A stretch of 5,070 nucleotides of DNA from Clostridiaceae bacterium (GTDB taxonomy: Bacteria; Bacillota; Clostridia; Saccharofermentanales; DTU023), in NCBI GenBank assembly GCA_012511185.1, contig JAAZGN010000139.1, positions 1 through 5,070 of the forward strand. Direction: 5' to 3'. The notes below the pieces were generated by a model that was not told where the DNA came from, made no database searches, and was given only the letters and a program-made list of their open reading frames with translations. A program made the position numbers and the translations under genes. Numbering within the stretch: the stretch's first letter is position 1; each line of letters begins with the position of its first letter. Shown here piece after piece: positions 1 to 5,070 of this stretch.

Positions 1-33
1 ATAACGCAATAGCCGGATGCCATTTCCCTCATG

Positions 34-72
34 AAAAAACTCCCAAACCTGCACATTAGGCAAGTTTGGGAG
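34..72 (-). terminator. Strong intrinsic terminator on the minus strand
   Basis: Perfect 9-bp arms CTCCCAAAC (40-48) and GTTTGGGAG (64-72) extend inward by four more pairs (TTGC with GCAG, one G-U). This gives a 13-bp stem with a 7-base loop when read on the minus strand. Six T residues follow at once (the A run at 34-39 on the plus strand). It therefore ends leftward transcription. The only leftward gene in view is the methylase ending at 433. The plus-strand side of the hairpin has no T run, so it is one-directional. Confidence 0.8.
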
Positions 73-432
73 ATAGAGGATGTCGTGAATGGGTGGGTTG
101 ATTCAGTTCAAACTGTAAAAGTCAGGTTATAATATTTAAAACTTCGTTAAATTTTTTCAAGATATTACCTTCTTCCACATTAATTTAACATTTTACTTAT
201 TAGACAAACTCATTACGTTGATTTAACACCAGTCCAATAGCCTACTCAACGTTGTTCTAAAATCCTCTGTGTTGGTTAGTCTGTTTTAGCATGTTATCCA
301 TCTAACTTATACAAACAATCTTAAAAAATCTAGCTTGCACACCCAACTATCAAAATTTCTTTTTTTCTGACTTTTTCCGAAAGCTTGTCCGAGAGTAGCT
401 TATAACCATTTCTCAACTTGTGATTTTCAGGG
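73..432. other. AT-rich region without a recognisable gene
   Basis: About 360 bases between the methylase stop and the leftward terminator carry no convincing reading frame on either strand. The base composition is clearly more AT-rich than the neighbouring genes. Visible items are a perfect TATAAT at 128-133 (plus) with only a poor -35, a short palindrome CAGTTcaAACTG at 104-115, T-rich runs at 358-377 and two TCCGA copies near 376-392. The simplest reading is a long 3' untranslated tail of the minus-strand methylase mRNA. A small RNA ending at the 34-72 terminator is possible but not shown. Confidence 0.5.
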
Positions 433-450
433 TTATTTACTCTCAACCCT
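429..450 (-). other. Small hairpin spanning the methylase stop codon
   Basis: AGGGTT (429-434) and AACCCT (445-450) are perfect 6-base inverted repeats around a 10-base loop. The methylase TAA stop (433-435) lies within the structure. No T run follows on the minus strand, so it is not an intrinsic terminator. It may be chance, or an mRNA 3'-end stability element. Confidence 0.3.
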
Positions 451-1923
451 TGACATCAATACTACCGTCTCAACATGTGTCGTCCTTGGGAAGAGGTCAA
501 GGGGCTGGACACGCTCTACTGTGTAACCATCGGTCAGAAGGGCCAGATCCCGGGCCAGGGTGGCCGGGTTGCAGCTGACATAAACGATGCGGTGTGTGCC
601 GGATTGCCGGATGACATCAAGTGCTTGCGGTTCCAGGCCCTTGCGTGGCGGGTCGACCACGATGACATCAAAGGGGCGGTTATGGGGAGATTCTTCATAG
701 GCCTCCAGCCAGGCGGTCGCGTCGGCCTCGATAAAGGTCAGATTTTGAAGTCCATTGATCTTCGCATTGATCCTGGCATCCATCACGGCCTGGGTGACCC
801 GGTCGACACCAGTCACTTCAAGCGGGGGGGTAGCGTCTTTCATGGCCGAAGCCAACTGCAGGCTGAGGGCGCCAACCCCTGAATAGAGATCGAGAACCCG
901 TTCACCCGGGCTGAGCCGCGCCGCCCGGATGACCTCCTCGAACAAGACTGCCGCCTGCCTTGGATTTACCTGAAAGAAGCTGTCGGGGGAGATTCGGTAG
1001 GCAACTTGGTTGATCACTTCCTCGATGGTTTCACTGCCGTCCAGATGCCGGTAATCGGAGGACAGGATCCGGTTGCCCATGGCTTCCATGTCATTGATCC
1101 AGACACTTTGAAGGGTGAACTCCGATGGATGCAGGGAGGCTCGCAGGTCGGGGATCCATGACAGGATGGCTGGGTCTGCCTTCCTGTCATTGACGACGCA
1201 AACAAGCATGACCTGCCTGGTTGAAAAGGCGGTCCGGACCAGCAGGTGGCGGAGCGTTCCTTCCTGCCTTTCTTCCATGTAAGCCGTGACCCTGTCACGT
1301 GAGGCAAGCTCCCTTACACGGTTGACCAGGATCAGGGCCACCTCACTTTGGATTTCACAGTGGTGCAGATCAATCAGGTCGTGAGAGCCATAGCTGTACT
1401 GGCCGATCTGGAGATCATTTTCACCGCTGTCAGACACGGCTATGGGAAAGATGCTCTTGCCCCGGTAATGAAAAGGATGCTCCATACTCATGATTGATTT
1501 AAAAACCGGGGAACCGCTTTCGAGCAGTCCTTTGTGGCTGAGCTGGTCGCGCACCCCTTGTTCCTTGAAGTTTAGTTCGGCTGCGTAACTCAGGTGCCGG
1601 AGCCGGCAGCTGCCGCAAAGGGGAAAATAATCGCAATCGCTTTCAATGCGGTCGGGACTCGCTTCAATAATCCGGTCAAGATCGAGCACCAGGTAATGAC
1701 CTTTGGCTTCGATAAGTGAAGCAGCCACTTTTTCACCGGGGAGAGCCCCGTCTACGAAACAAACCATTCCCTGACGCGGCGGGGAGGCGGAGCCATCTTG
1801 CACGACGACACCGACGCCCTGGCCCCGTTCATTGAGATCGCGGATTTCGCAAATAAAATGTCCAACTTTCCCAGTCATCGCGGCCAAGTCTCCCGTCACA
1901 GCTTTACCAGGTATCAGGCCCAT
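433..1923 (-). CDS. rlmD: 23S rRNA (uracil-C5)-methyltransferase, RlmD/RlmCD (TrmA family)
   Basis: Transfers a methyl group from S-adenosylmethionine to C5 of a uracil in 23S rRNA (U1939 for RlmD; Firmicute homologues can also modify U747). Cytoplasmic. Numbering is from the ATG at 1923 (496 aa). A TRAM RNA-binding domain spans about residues 18-85. The [4Fe-4S] cysteines are C97, C103 and C106 (pattern Cx5CxxC) and C189. The SAM motif VLDLYSGVGA is at 343-352, DPPRKG at 424-429, the nucleophile C451 lies in VSCNP, and the likely general base E485 lies in HVET. All key residues are intact and the length is normal for TRAM-containing members. I chose this start because GGAG lies 5 bases upstream. 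The frame stays open to a TTG at 2007 without a good ribosome site. An ATG at 1878, just before the TRAM domain, is an alternative. Transcribed away from the small peptide gene. The family is certain; the exact target uracil is inferred. Confidence 0.95.
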   Translation of the reverse strand: MGLIPGKAVTGDLAAMTGKVGHFICEIRDLNERGQGVGVVVQDGSASPPRQGMVCFVDGALPGEKVAASLIEAKGHYLVLDLDRIIEASPDRIESDCDYFPLCGSCRLRHLSYAAELNFKEQGVRDQLSHKGLLESGSPVFKSIMSMEHPFHYRGKSIFPIAVSDSGENDLQIGQYSYGSHDLIDLHHCEIQSEVALILVNRVRELASRDRVTAYMEERQEGTLRHLLVRTAFSTRQVMLVCVVNDRKADPAILSWIPDLRASLHPSEFTLQSVWINDMEAMGNRILSSDYRHLDGSETIEEVINQVAYRISPDSFFQVNPRQAAVLFEEVIRAARLSPGERVLDLYSGVGALSLQLASAMKDATPPLEVTGVDRVTQAVMDARINAKINGLQNLTFIEADATAWLEAYEESPHNRPFDVIVVDPPRKGLEPQALDVIRQSGTHRIVYVSCNPATLARDLALLTDGYTVERVQPLDLFPRTTHVETVVLMSRVESK

Positions 1924-1928
1924 TATAG

Positions 1929-1932
1929 CTCC
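1929..1932 (-). promoter_or_regulatory. Ribosome binding site deciding the methylase start
   Basis: On the minus strand GGAG is followed by CTATA and then the ATG at 1923, a 5-base spacer. The upstream candidates at 1962 (ATG) and 2007 (TTG) lack comparable sites. The ATG at 1878 has GGGAG at a longer 11-base spacing. Confidence 0.5.
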
Positions 1933-2022
1933 GGGAGACACAAGGCGTCGCCCGAGGGTCATTATTCCGTGGACCAGAGGCAGGGGAAATGAGGGTTTTG
2001 TTAACAAATACCAGACAGGTAC

Positions 2023-2052
2023 TTGCGCAAAAGGCTTGGACTGTGGTATAAA
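2023..2052 (+). promoter_or_regulatory. Sigma-A-type extended -10 promoter for the small peptide gene
   Basis: A TTGCGC -35 (2023-2028) is followed by an 18-base spacer and a TATAAA -10 (2047-2052). The -10 is preceded by TG plus one base (2044-2046), the extended -10 signature. The predicted start of RNA is near 2058-2060, giving a leader of about 125 bases before the ATG at 2185. The -35 lies inside the 8-base palindrome TTGCGCAA (2023-2030), which could serve as a regulator site. Nothing else in the gap matches consensus this well. Confidence 0.55.
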
Positions 2053-2055
2053 AGC

Positions 2056-2140
2056 TTATGCTATGTGAAGAGTAGGATATTGGGTAATATCAATCAATAT
2101 ATTAGTAATACTAGCCAAAATACTGGCAATCATAGCATGA
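2056..2140 (+). promoter_or_regulatory. Possible structured 5' leader of the small peptide mRNA
   Basis: An outer inverted repeat ATGCTATG (2058-2065) with CATAGCAT (2131-2138) can extend to about 10 pairs. It would close a region holding GATATT-gggt-AATATC (2076-2091), TAGTA-a-TACTA (2103-2113) and GCCA...TGGC (near 2114-2127). The last two elements adjoin closely. The outer stem begins almost exactly at the predicted RNA start, which suggests a multi-branched leader. I do not recognise a known riboswitch consensus. The region is AT-rich, so some pairing is expected by chance. Confidence 0.3.
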
Positions 2141-2184
2141 ATATATATTAATTTATGTGAAAAATAATTAGTTGACTGGAAAAT

Positions 2185-2394
2185 ATGATGAAAAGGGTCG
2201 TCACACTAATCTTAATTGTTCTTCTGCTCGCGGTTATTACCGTGGGTGGCGTGTGGGCACAAAAAGCGGATGATGAGGCCGAACCGACGGCAACTTTGCT
2301 TTCCAGTACCAATACTGACGATGAGGGAATCGGCGGGAATATGTTCGAAGATGACTTGTCGGAGGGTGCGGCTTCAATCGAAATAGATTATTAA
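2185..2394 (+). CDS. Small secreted or membrane-anchored acidic peptide, unknown function
   Basis: 69 aa from the first ATG. The second ATG at 2188 has better spacing from the weak GGA site at 2178-2180 (7 bases) and may be the true start. The N-terminus is a textbook signal sequence: Lys-Arg at residues 3-4, a hydrophobic core at about 5-23, and a V-W-A end that allows signal peptidase I cleavage after A25. If uncleaved it would anchor the peptide in the membrane. The remaining 44 residues contain about 13 Asp/Glu and a single Lys, no Cys, a Thr/Ser-rich stretch and the C-terminal end IEIDY, so the mature piece is strongly acidic and probably disordered. I recognise no family. Its own upstream promoter and downstream terminator support a real monocistronic gene, as does the signal peptide. 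Possible roles (signalling peptide, envelope-associated or metal-binding peptide) are guesses. Confidence 0.7.
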   Translation: MMKRVVTLILIVLLLAVITVGGVWAQKADDEAEPTATLLSSTNTDDEGIGGNMFEDDLSEGAASIEIDY

Positions 2395-2530
2395 TATTAG
2401 ATACATAACTACTCCTGTTCTGAAGGCAGAATAGAATAGAAAGCCTGTTCCACAGCAACCCCTCTGGGGGTGGGAGCAGGCCTTTTTGTCTCCTGCGGGA
2501 GCCAGTGAAGGGCGTGCTGTATTGGGTCAT
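2395..2530 (+). promoter_or_regulatory. Intergenic region with tandem hairpins and possible alternative pairing
   Basis: Hairpin 1 is CTGTTCTG (2415-2422), loop AAGG, CAGAATAG (2427-2434), 8 pairs with one G-U. Hairpin 2 is the terminator at 2443-2481. CCTGTTC occurs in both 5' arms (2414-2420 and 2444-2450). GAATAG at 2434-2439 can pair with CTGTTC at 2445-2450, which would block the 5' arm of the terminator. Three tandem 5-mers (AGAAT, AGAAT, AGAAA; 2428-2442) lie between. The layout resembles an attenuator ahead of the gene at 2531, but no ligand-binding or leader-peptide element is recognised. I see no good separate promoter for the downstream gene here. Confidence 0.3.
2443..2487 (+). 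terminator. Intrinsic terminator after the small peptide gene
   Basis: GCCTGTTCC (2443-2451) pairs with GGAGCAGGC (2473-2481), 9 bp with one G-U. An inner stem ACCCC (2458-2462) with GGGGT (2467-2471) stacks within it. The run CTTTTT follows directly. It lies 48 bases past the small gene's stop and about 45 bases before the next gene's start, so it separates the two units unless RNA polymerase reads through. Confidence 0.85.
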
Positions 2531-3661
2531 ATGACTGAATTGCCGGAACAGTTCATGCTCGCAAGCCGCCAAGTCCTGATTGCGGGACAAAACAGGCTGG
2601 CGGTGAGGATCACAGAGCAGTTGGCCCGAGCCGGGGTTAAGGCTTTTATTCTGCTTTCATCCATGGGGGATTACTCAGTTAATGCAGAACAAGCCCTGGT
2701 CCGGGCCGTCCAGCTTTCCGGCAGTGGTGCCGGCCTGCGCCTGATCCGGATCTCACGTTACGATTCCCGCGACTTTTTGTTTCCTGATGAGACTGATCTC
2801 CTGGTTGACTGTTCAACTGAACGAGAAGATCATGTCCTGCTGGAGGAAGCGTGCCGGGTGCAGGGTATTCCCTTGGTACTGGCTTATGAGGATGACAGGC
2901 AGCTGTTAACGGCCTTGGTCGATCCTTATGCAGGCAGTCTTGCCCTGCTCTTTTCAGAAGAAAAAACCTGGCCGAAAGTTTTAACGGATGAAATAACAGA
3001 CCTGGCTGGTGACGCGGACACCGACGCGGTCGTGAACGTATGCCGGCTTGCCATGGAAGCACTTACCGGGCGGGCCCGCTTTTTCAGATCAAAGATCCAT
3101 TTGTTCGACCGGGCAACGAGGGTCCTTTCGACAGGGGAAATGCCGTGTAGCATCCCAAGGTATGACCGGATGGTTCTGGTCGGTTCGGATCATCGGGATC
3201 TGGGTAAGACTAGCTTGTGCGCTTCCTTGGCGCGTGACCTGGTCCGGCGGGGTCGGTCCGTGTGCGCGCTGAAAATAGAAGACTCCGCCAAGGAGGAAGA
3301 CCGCCGCATTCTTGAAGAAAGCATAGCGGTGAAAAAACCTCAGGTTCGCGCCCTCTTCGAGAACGGATGTCAGCGTGTCGTCCGCCTTGTCGCGTCGGAG
3401 ACAGGCATTCGAAAAATACTTCCGGGCCTCCTTGAGGATTTGAATGCCAGCATGGATCCGGATGGTCTGCTGCTTTGTGAATCAAACACAGCCCGCCGCA
3501 CATTGCAGCCGGCTTATTTCGTTCACCTGATTTCCCCTGATGGCAAAGTCAAGCCGTCTGCCGTCCGCACCCGGCGTCTGGCGGACAGATTGCTTCCATG
3601 GCCATTCACAATCAGGGACGTCGATGACCTGGCCGATGCCTTTGACAGGCTTCTCATTTAA
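2531..3661 (+). CDS. Degenerate ThiF/MoeB-like E1 domain fused to a MobB-like P-loop domain
   Basis: 376 aa from the ATG at 2531. Residues about 12-200 follow the ThiF/MoeB/HesA plan: a beta strand and GQNRLA turn (19-24) in place of GxGxxG, DLLVDCSTERED (89-100) like the E1 DLVxDATDN segment, DPYAGS...LF (131-141), then a helix ending MEALTGR (175-181) and a KIHLFD strand (188-193) with a trailing MPC (204-206), as in MoeB tails. The acidic ADP-binding residue after the second strand, the Arg of the SNLxRQ motif, the CxxC zinc pairs and the catalytic Cys are not evident, so adenylation activity is doubtful. Residues about 214-376 form a P-loop domain: GSDHRDLGKTS (218-228), a hydrophobic strand ending CESN (316-319) and KPSA (341-344), resembling MobB-type GTPases of molybdenum cofactor biosynthesis. 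No Moco genes are adjacent. Start choice is uncertain: TTG 2522 has AAGGG 9 bases upstream, and ATG 2555 is also possible. A TTG at 2486 sits in the terminator T run and is unlikely. Product role unknown. Confidence 0.8.
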   Translation: MTELPEQFMLASRQVLIAGQNRLAVRITEQLARAGVKAFILLSSMGDYSVNAEQALVRAVQLSGSGAGLRLIRISRYDSRDFLFPDETDLLVDCSTEREDHVLLEEACRVQGIPLVLAYEDDRQLLTALVDPYAGSLALLFSEEKTWPKVLTDEITDLAGDADTDAVVNVCRLAMEALTGRARFFRSKIHLFDRATRVLSTGEMPCSIPRYDRMVLVGSDHRDLGKTSLCASLARDLVRRGRSVCALKIEDSAKEEDRRILEESIAVKKPQVRALFENGCQRVVRLVASETGIRKILPGLLEDLNASMDPDGLLLCESNTARRTLQPAYFVHLISPDGKVKPSAVRTRRLADRLLPWPFTIRDVDDLADAFDRLLI

Positions 3662-4419
3662 TTATTTCGATCAGCAGAATATCCTTTGCGGCTTTTCCCG
3701 TCGCGGATATTCAGCACCAGTTGCGGATCGTCGGTCATAATGACATCGGCCCCTCGCCAGAGCGCATTTCGAATAAAAAGAGGATGGTTGACCGTCCAGA
3801 TTCTCACCTTCAATCCCTGCCGGTGAGCCTGGCGGATCAGCCAGGGCCAAAGTTGATTGGCATAAAACGGATGAATGGCATCCAGTTCATGTCTCAATGC
3901 TTTTCGCACGAAGGATGGCGGCATTTTCTGGTAAAGAAATCCCACATCCATGTCGGGGGCCAGCTGCTTGAAAAGCGCGGCACTTTCCAGACTGAAAGAT
4001 GAAATAATCACCCGGTCCCGCAGGCCATGGCGGTCGACCATGTCCAGTACCGCTTCTTCCATACCCTCATAGGGAATCACCGTATTTTTCAGCTCCAGGT
4101 TGACCACCATGGAGCTGGTCTTAAACCACGCGAGAAACTCATCAAGCAAGGGGGCACGTTCCCGGGGGGAGCCGGGAAAGTAATGGGAAATATTCAGTTG
4201 TGACAGCTCTTGGTAAGTCAGGTCCTTGAGCCAGAGATCCTGACCCGTCAACCGCGCCAGGTTTTCATCGTGACAGATGACCAGCTGCCCGTCGGCCGCG
4301 CGCTGGACGTCGAGTTCGATCCCATCCAGCCCCATGGCTTCGGCTGCCTTGAAGGCAGTCATGGTGTTCTCCGCATGATACTTTCTGACACCCCTGTGGG
4401 CGAAGATTTTTGTTCTCAT
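3658..4419 (-). CDS. Glycerophosphodiester phosphodiesterase (UgpQ-like, cytoplasmic)
   Basis: Hydrolyses glycerophosphodiesters (from phospholipid turnover) to sn-glycerol 3-phosphate and an alcohol, using a divalent metal. 253 aa from the ATG at 4419, typical for UgpQ-type enzymes. The GDPD-type TIM barrel is complete. It shows AHRG with H8 and R9, AENT with E17 and N18, ELD with metal ligands E35 and D37, HDE with H50 (second catalytic His), NLELK with E109 and K111, WTVN at 208-211 and a GADVIMTDDP ending near 223-232. There is no signal peptide or membrane helix, so it acts in the cytoplasm. An in-frame ATG at 4458 lies within the upstream hairpin and is rejected because AAGGAG sits 6 bases before 4419. 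It lies downstream of an MFS gene on the same strand, and its stop overlaps the stop of the converging fusion gene. Family assignment is firm; the substrate alcohol is not visible. Confidence 0.95.
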   Translation of the reverse strand: MRTKIFAHRGVRKYHAENTMTAFKAAEAMGLDGIELDVQRAADGQLVICHDENLARLTGQDLWLKDLTYQELSQLNISHYFPGSPRERAPLLDEFLAWFKTSSMVVNLELKNTVIPYEGMEEAVLDMVDRHGLRDRVIISSFSLESAALFKQLAPDMDVGFLYQKMPPSFVRKALRHELDAIHPFYANQLWPWLIRQAHRQGLKVRIWTVNHPLFIRNALWRGADVIMTDDPQLVLNIRDGKSRKGYSADRNN

Positions 4420-4425
4420 CGGACT

Positions 4426-4431
4426 CTCCTT
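4426..4431 (-). promoter_or_regulatory. Shine-Dalgarno site of the phosphodiesterase gene
   Basis: AAGGAG on the minus strand, with a 6-base spacer to the ATG at 4419. It is the best ribosome site in the window and fixes the start of the phosphodiesterase, excluding the in-frame ATG at 4458. Confidence 0.85.
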
Positions 4432-4434
4432 TGC

Positions 4435-4470
4435 AAAACGCCGGACAAGTGATCGCATGTCCGGCGTCTT
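4435..4470 (-). terminator. Terminator-like hairpin between the MFS and phosphodiesterase genes
   Basis: Perfect 10-bp inverted repeat ACGCCGGACA (4438-4447) and TGTCCGGCGT (4458-4467) with a 10-base loop. Read on the minus strand, flanking AAG and TTT extend the stem to about 13 pairs, but the T run is only four. It would end or attenuate transcription from the MFS gene just ahead of the phosphodiesterase ribosome site. It could instead be an RNA processing or stability hairpin. No good promoter is seen between it and the phosphodiesterase, so some read-through is likely. Confidence 0.6.
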
Positions 4471-4503
4471 AGCTCAAATGAAACGGTCGCGGAAGGCTGA
4501 ATC

Positions 4504-5070
4504 TCAATCGAGATCCATGGTGGCCTCCTCCATCACTTCCTGGCTGTGCTGGTGGACTTCACCGTGCTTGACAAAGAGCATGGATACAAGTGCGAGGGCA
4601 AAGCAAATAACCGCGTAGATGAAAAGGGTGTTGTAATCGTCGGTAAGGTCGCGGATGGCTCCCCACAAAATGGGGCTGAAGATCGATGCGCCAAAGGAAA
4701 AAAAGTAGTAATAGCCTGTGAAGCGCCCGATCTTATCAATCGAAGCCAGCTCAACCACCATGGGCAGTGAGTTGATGTTGACACAGGCCCAGCCGAATCC
4801 GGCTGAAGCTAAAAGCGCGATGACAACGATCTGCTTGATCATAAGGGTGGAGGCGTTCGCGATGTCAACACCGAAGGTGGACAGGATCGGATTAATGAAA
4901 ATCATGGGGAGCATGAAGGCGATCAGGAGGATCAGCCCCGTGACGATGGTCTTCTTGCGGCCACACTTCCCGGCGATCAAGCCGGCAGGCAAGGCAAAGG
5001 CAACGAAAGTCAGGGAGAAGGAAGTCAGCATGGCCGTGGCCGTCCCTGCTCCGACCTGGAGGACATTGAC
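4504..5070 (-). CDS. MFS transporter, bacterial SLC45-like family (C-terminal part)
   Basis: Partial: 188 codons are visible, reading open past the right edge, so the N-terminal half is outside the window. The ATG at 5031 is internal, since the frame continues upstream without a stop (codons reading VNVLQVGAG). Roughly five membrane helices are visible, corresponding to the second half of a 12-helix carrier. Between the first two is the conserved MFS loop GLIAGKCGRKKT. The stretch GWACVNINSLPMVVELA followed by GRFTGYYYFFS is characteristic of bacterial SLC45-like carriers, whose animal relatives are proton-coupled sugar transporters. The tail after the last helix is hydrophilic and acidic with His residues (HGEVHQHSQEVMEE) and faces the cytoplasm. 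It precedes the phosphodiesterase by 84 bases on the same strand. The substrate cannot be told from this half. Confidence 0.9.
   Translation of the reverse strand, partial: VNVLQVGAGTATAMLTSFSLTFVAFALPAGLIAGKCGRKKTIVTGLILLIAFMLPMIFINPILSTFGVDIANASTLMIKQIVVIALLASAGFGWACVNINSLPMVVELASIDKIGRFTGYYYFFSFGASIFSPILWGAIRDLTDDYNTLFIYAVICFALALVSMLFVKHGEVHQHSQEVMEEATMDLD

Noticed and set aside
31..132. 33-codon plus-strand frame from the ATG at 31
   Set aside because: No ribosome site and it overlaps the terminator hairpin; composition gives no support.
105..133. Plus-strand promoter with perfect TATAAT at 128-133
   Set aside because: The -35 candidates (TTCAAA or GTTCAA) are poor or badly spaced, and nothing recognisable is transcribed downstream; AT-rich DNA yields such matches by chance.
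122..160. 12-codon minus-strand frame starting TTG with AGAAGG 7 bases upstream (MKKFNEVLNIIT)
   Set aside because: The ribosome site is good, but the frame is too short to support a gene and no larger peptide frame continues from it; at most a leader or remnant.
475..882. Plus-strand frame of 135 codons opposite the methylase
   Set aside because: Fully antisense to the conserved catalytic region of the methylase; no domain features and no ribosome site.
2486..2530. TTG start at 2486 giving a 391-residue version of the fusion protein
   Set aside because: The TTG falls inside the T run of the terminator, so any ribosome site would be within the hairpin; the added residues match no part of the E1 fold.
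2237..2590. Minus-strand frame of 117 codons covering the small peptide gene
   Set aside because: It runs through a terminator and opposite a gene with a clear signal peptide; its translation is low-complexity Arg/Pro/Ser-rich with no family features.
3721..4002. Plus-strand frame of 93 codons opposite the phosphodiesterase
   Set aside because: Antisense shadow of a complete, well-conserved enzyme gene.
4533..4784. Overlapping minus-strand frame of 83 codons within the MFS gene
   Set aside because: Out-of-frame shadow; the MFS frame carries the membrane helices and conserved motifs.

Overview
The window reads as bacterial chromosome. The coding DNA is moderately GC-rich and the gaps between genes are strikingly AT-rich. 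Shine-Dalgarno sites are of the AGGAG type, hairpins followed by T runs act as terminators, and the gene families are common in Firmicutes/Clostridia: a TRAM-domain RlmD-type rRNA methylase, a bacterial SLC45-like MFS carrier and a short cytoplasmic GDPD. The Firmicutes/Clostridia placement is an inference, not a proof. I see no phage, IS, CRISPR, tRNA or rRNA features.

Layout, left to right. Positions 1-432 hold no convincing gene. They contain a strong minus-strand terminator (34-72) and about 360 bases of AT-rich DNA that probably form the 3' untranslated tail of the next gene. Positions 433-1923 (minus) encode a complete TrmA/RlmD-family 23S rRNA uracil-C5 methyltransferase with all four Fe-S cysteines and all catalytic residues. 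A divergent AT-rich region follows, with an extended -10 promoter pointing right (2023-2052) and a leader rich in inverted repeats. A 68-69 residue secreted or membrane-anchored acidic peptide (2185-2394, plus) comes next, closed by an intrinsic terminator (2443-2487). This small gene is a self-contained transcription unit. Just behind the terminator lies a two-domain protein (2531-3661, plus): a degenerate ThiF/MoeB-like E1 fold fused to a MobB-like P-loop domain. It ends tail-to-tail with a minus-strand glycerophosphodiester phosphodiesterase (3658-4419), the two stop codons sharing one TTAA. Upstream of that gene on the same strand is the C-terminal part of an SLC45-like MFS transporter (4504 to beyond 5070), separated from it by a terminator-like hairpin.

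How the genes relate. The MFS carrier and the phosphodiesterase are co-oriented and 84 bases apart, so they may be partly co-transcribed, with uptake of a sugar or phosphodiester followed by hydrolysis; this is weak inference. The methylase is a housekeeping gene. The two least explained items are the small acidic exported peptide with its structured leader and the E1-like/P-loop fusion. The fusion lies directly downstream of a terminator with possible alternative pairings, so read-through could link the two.
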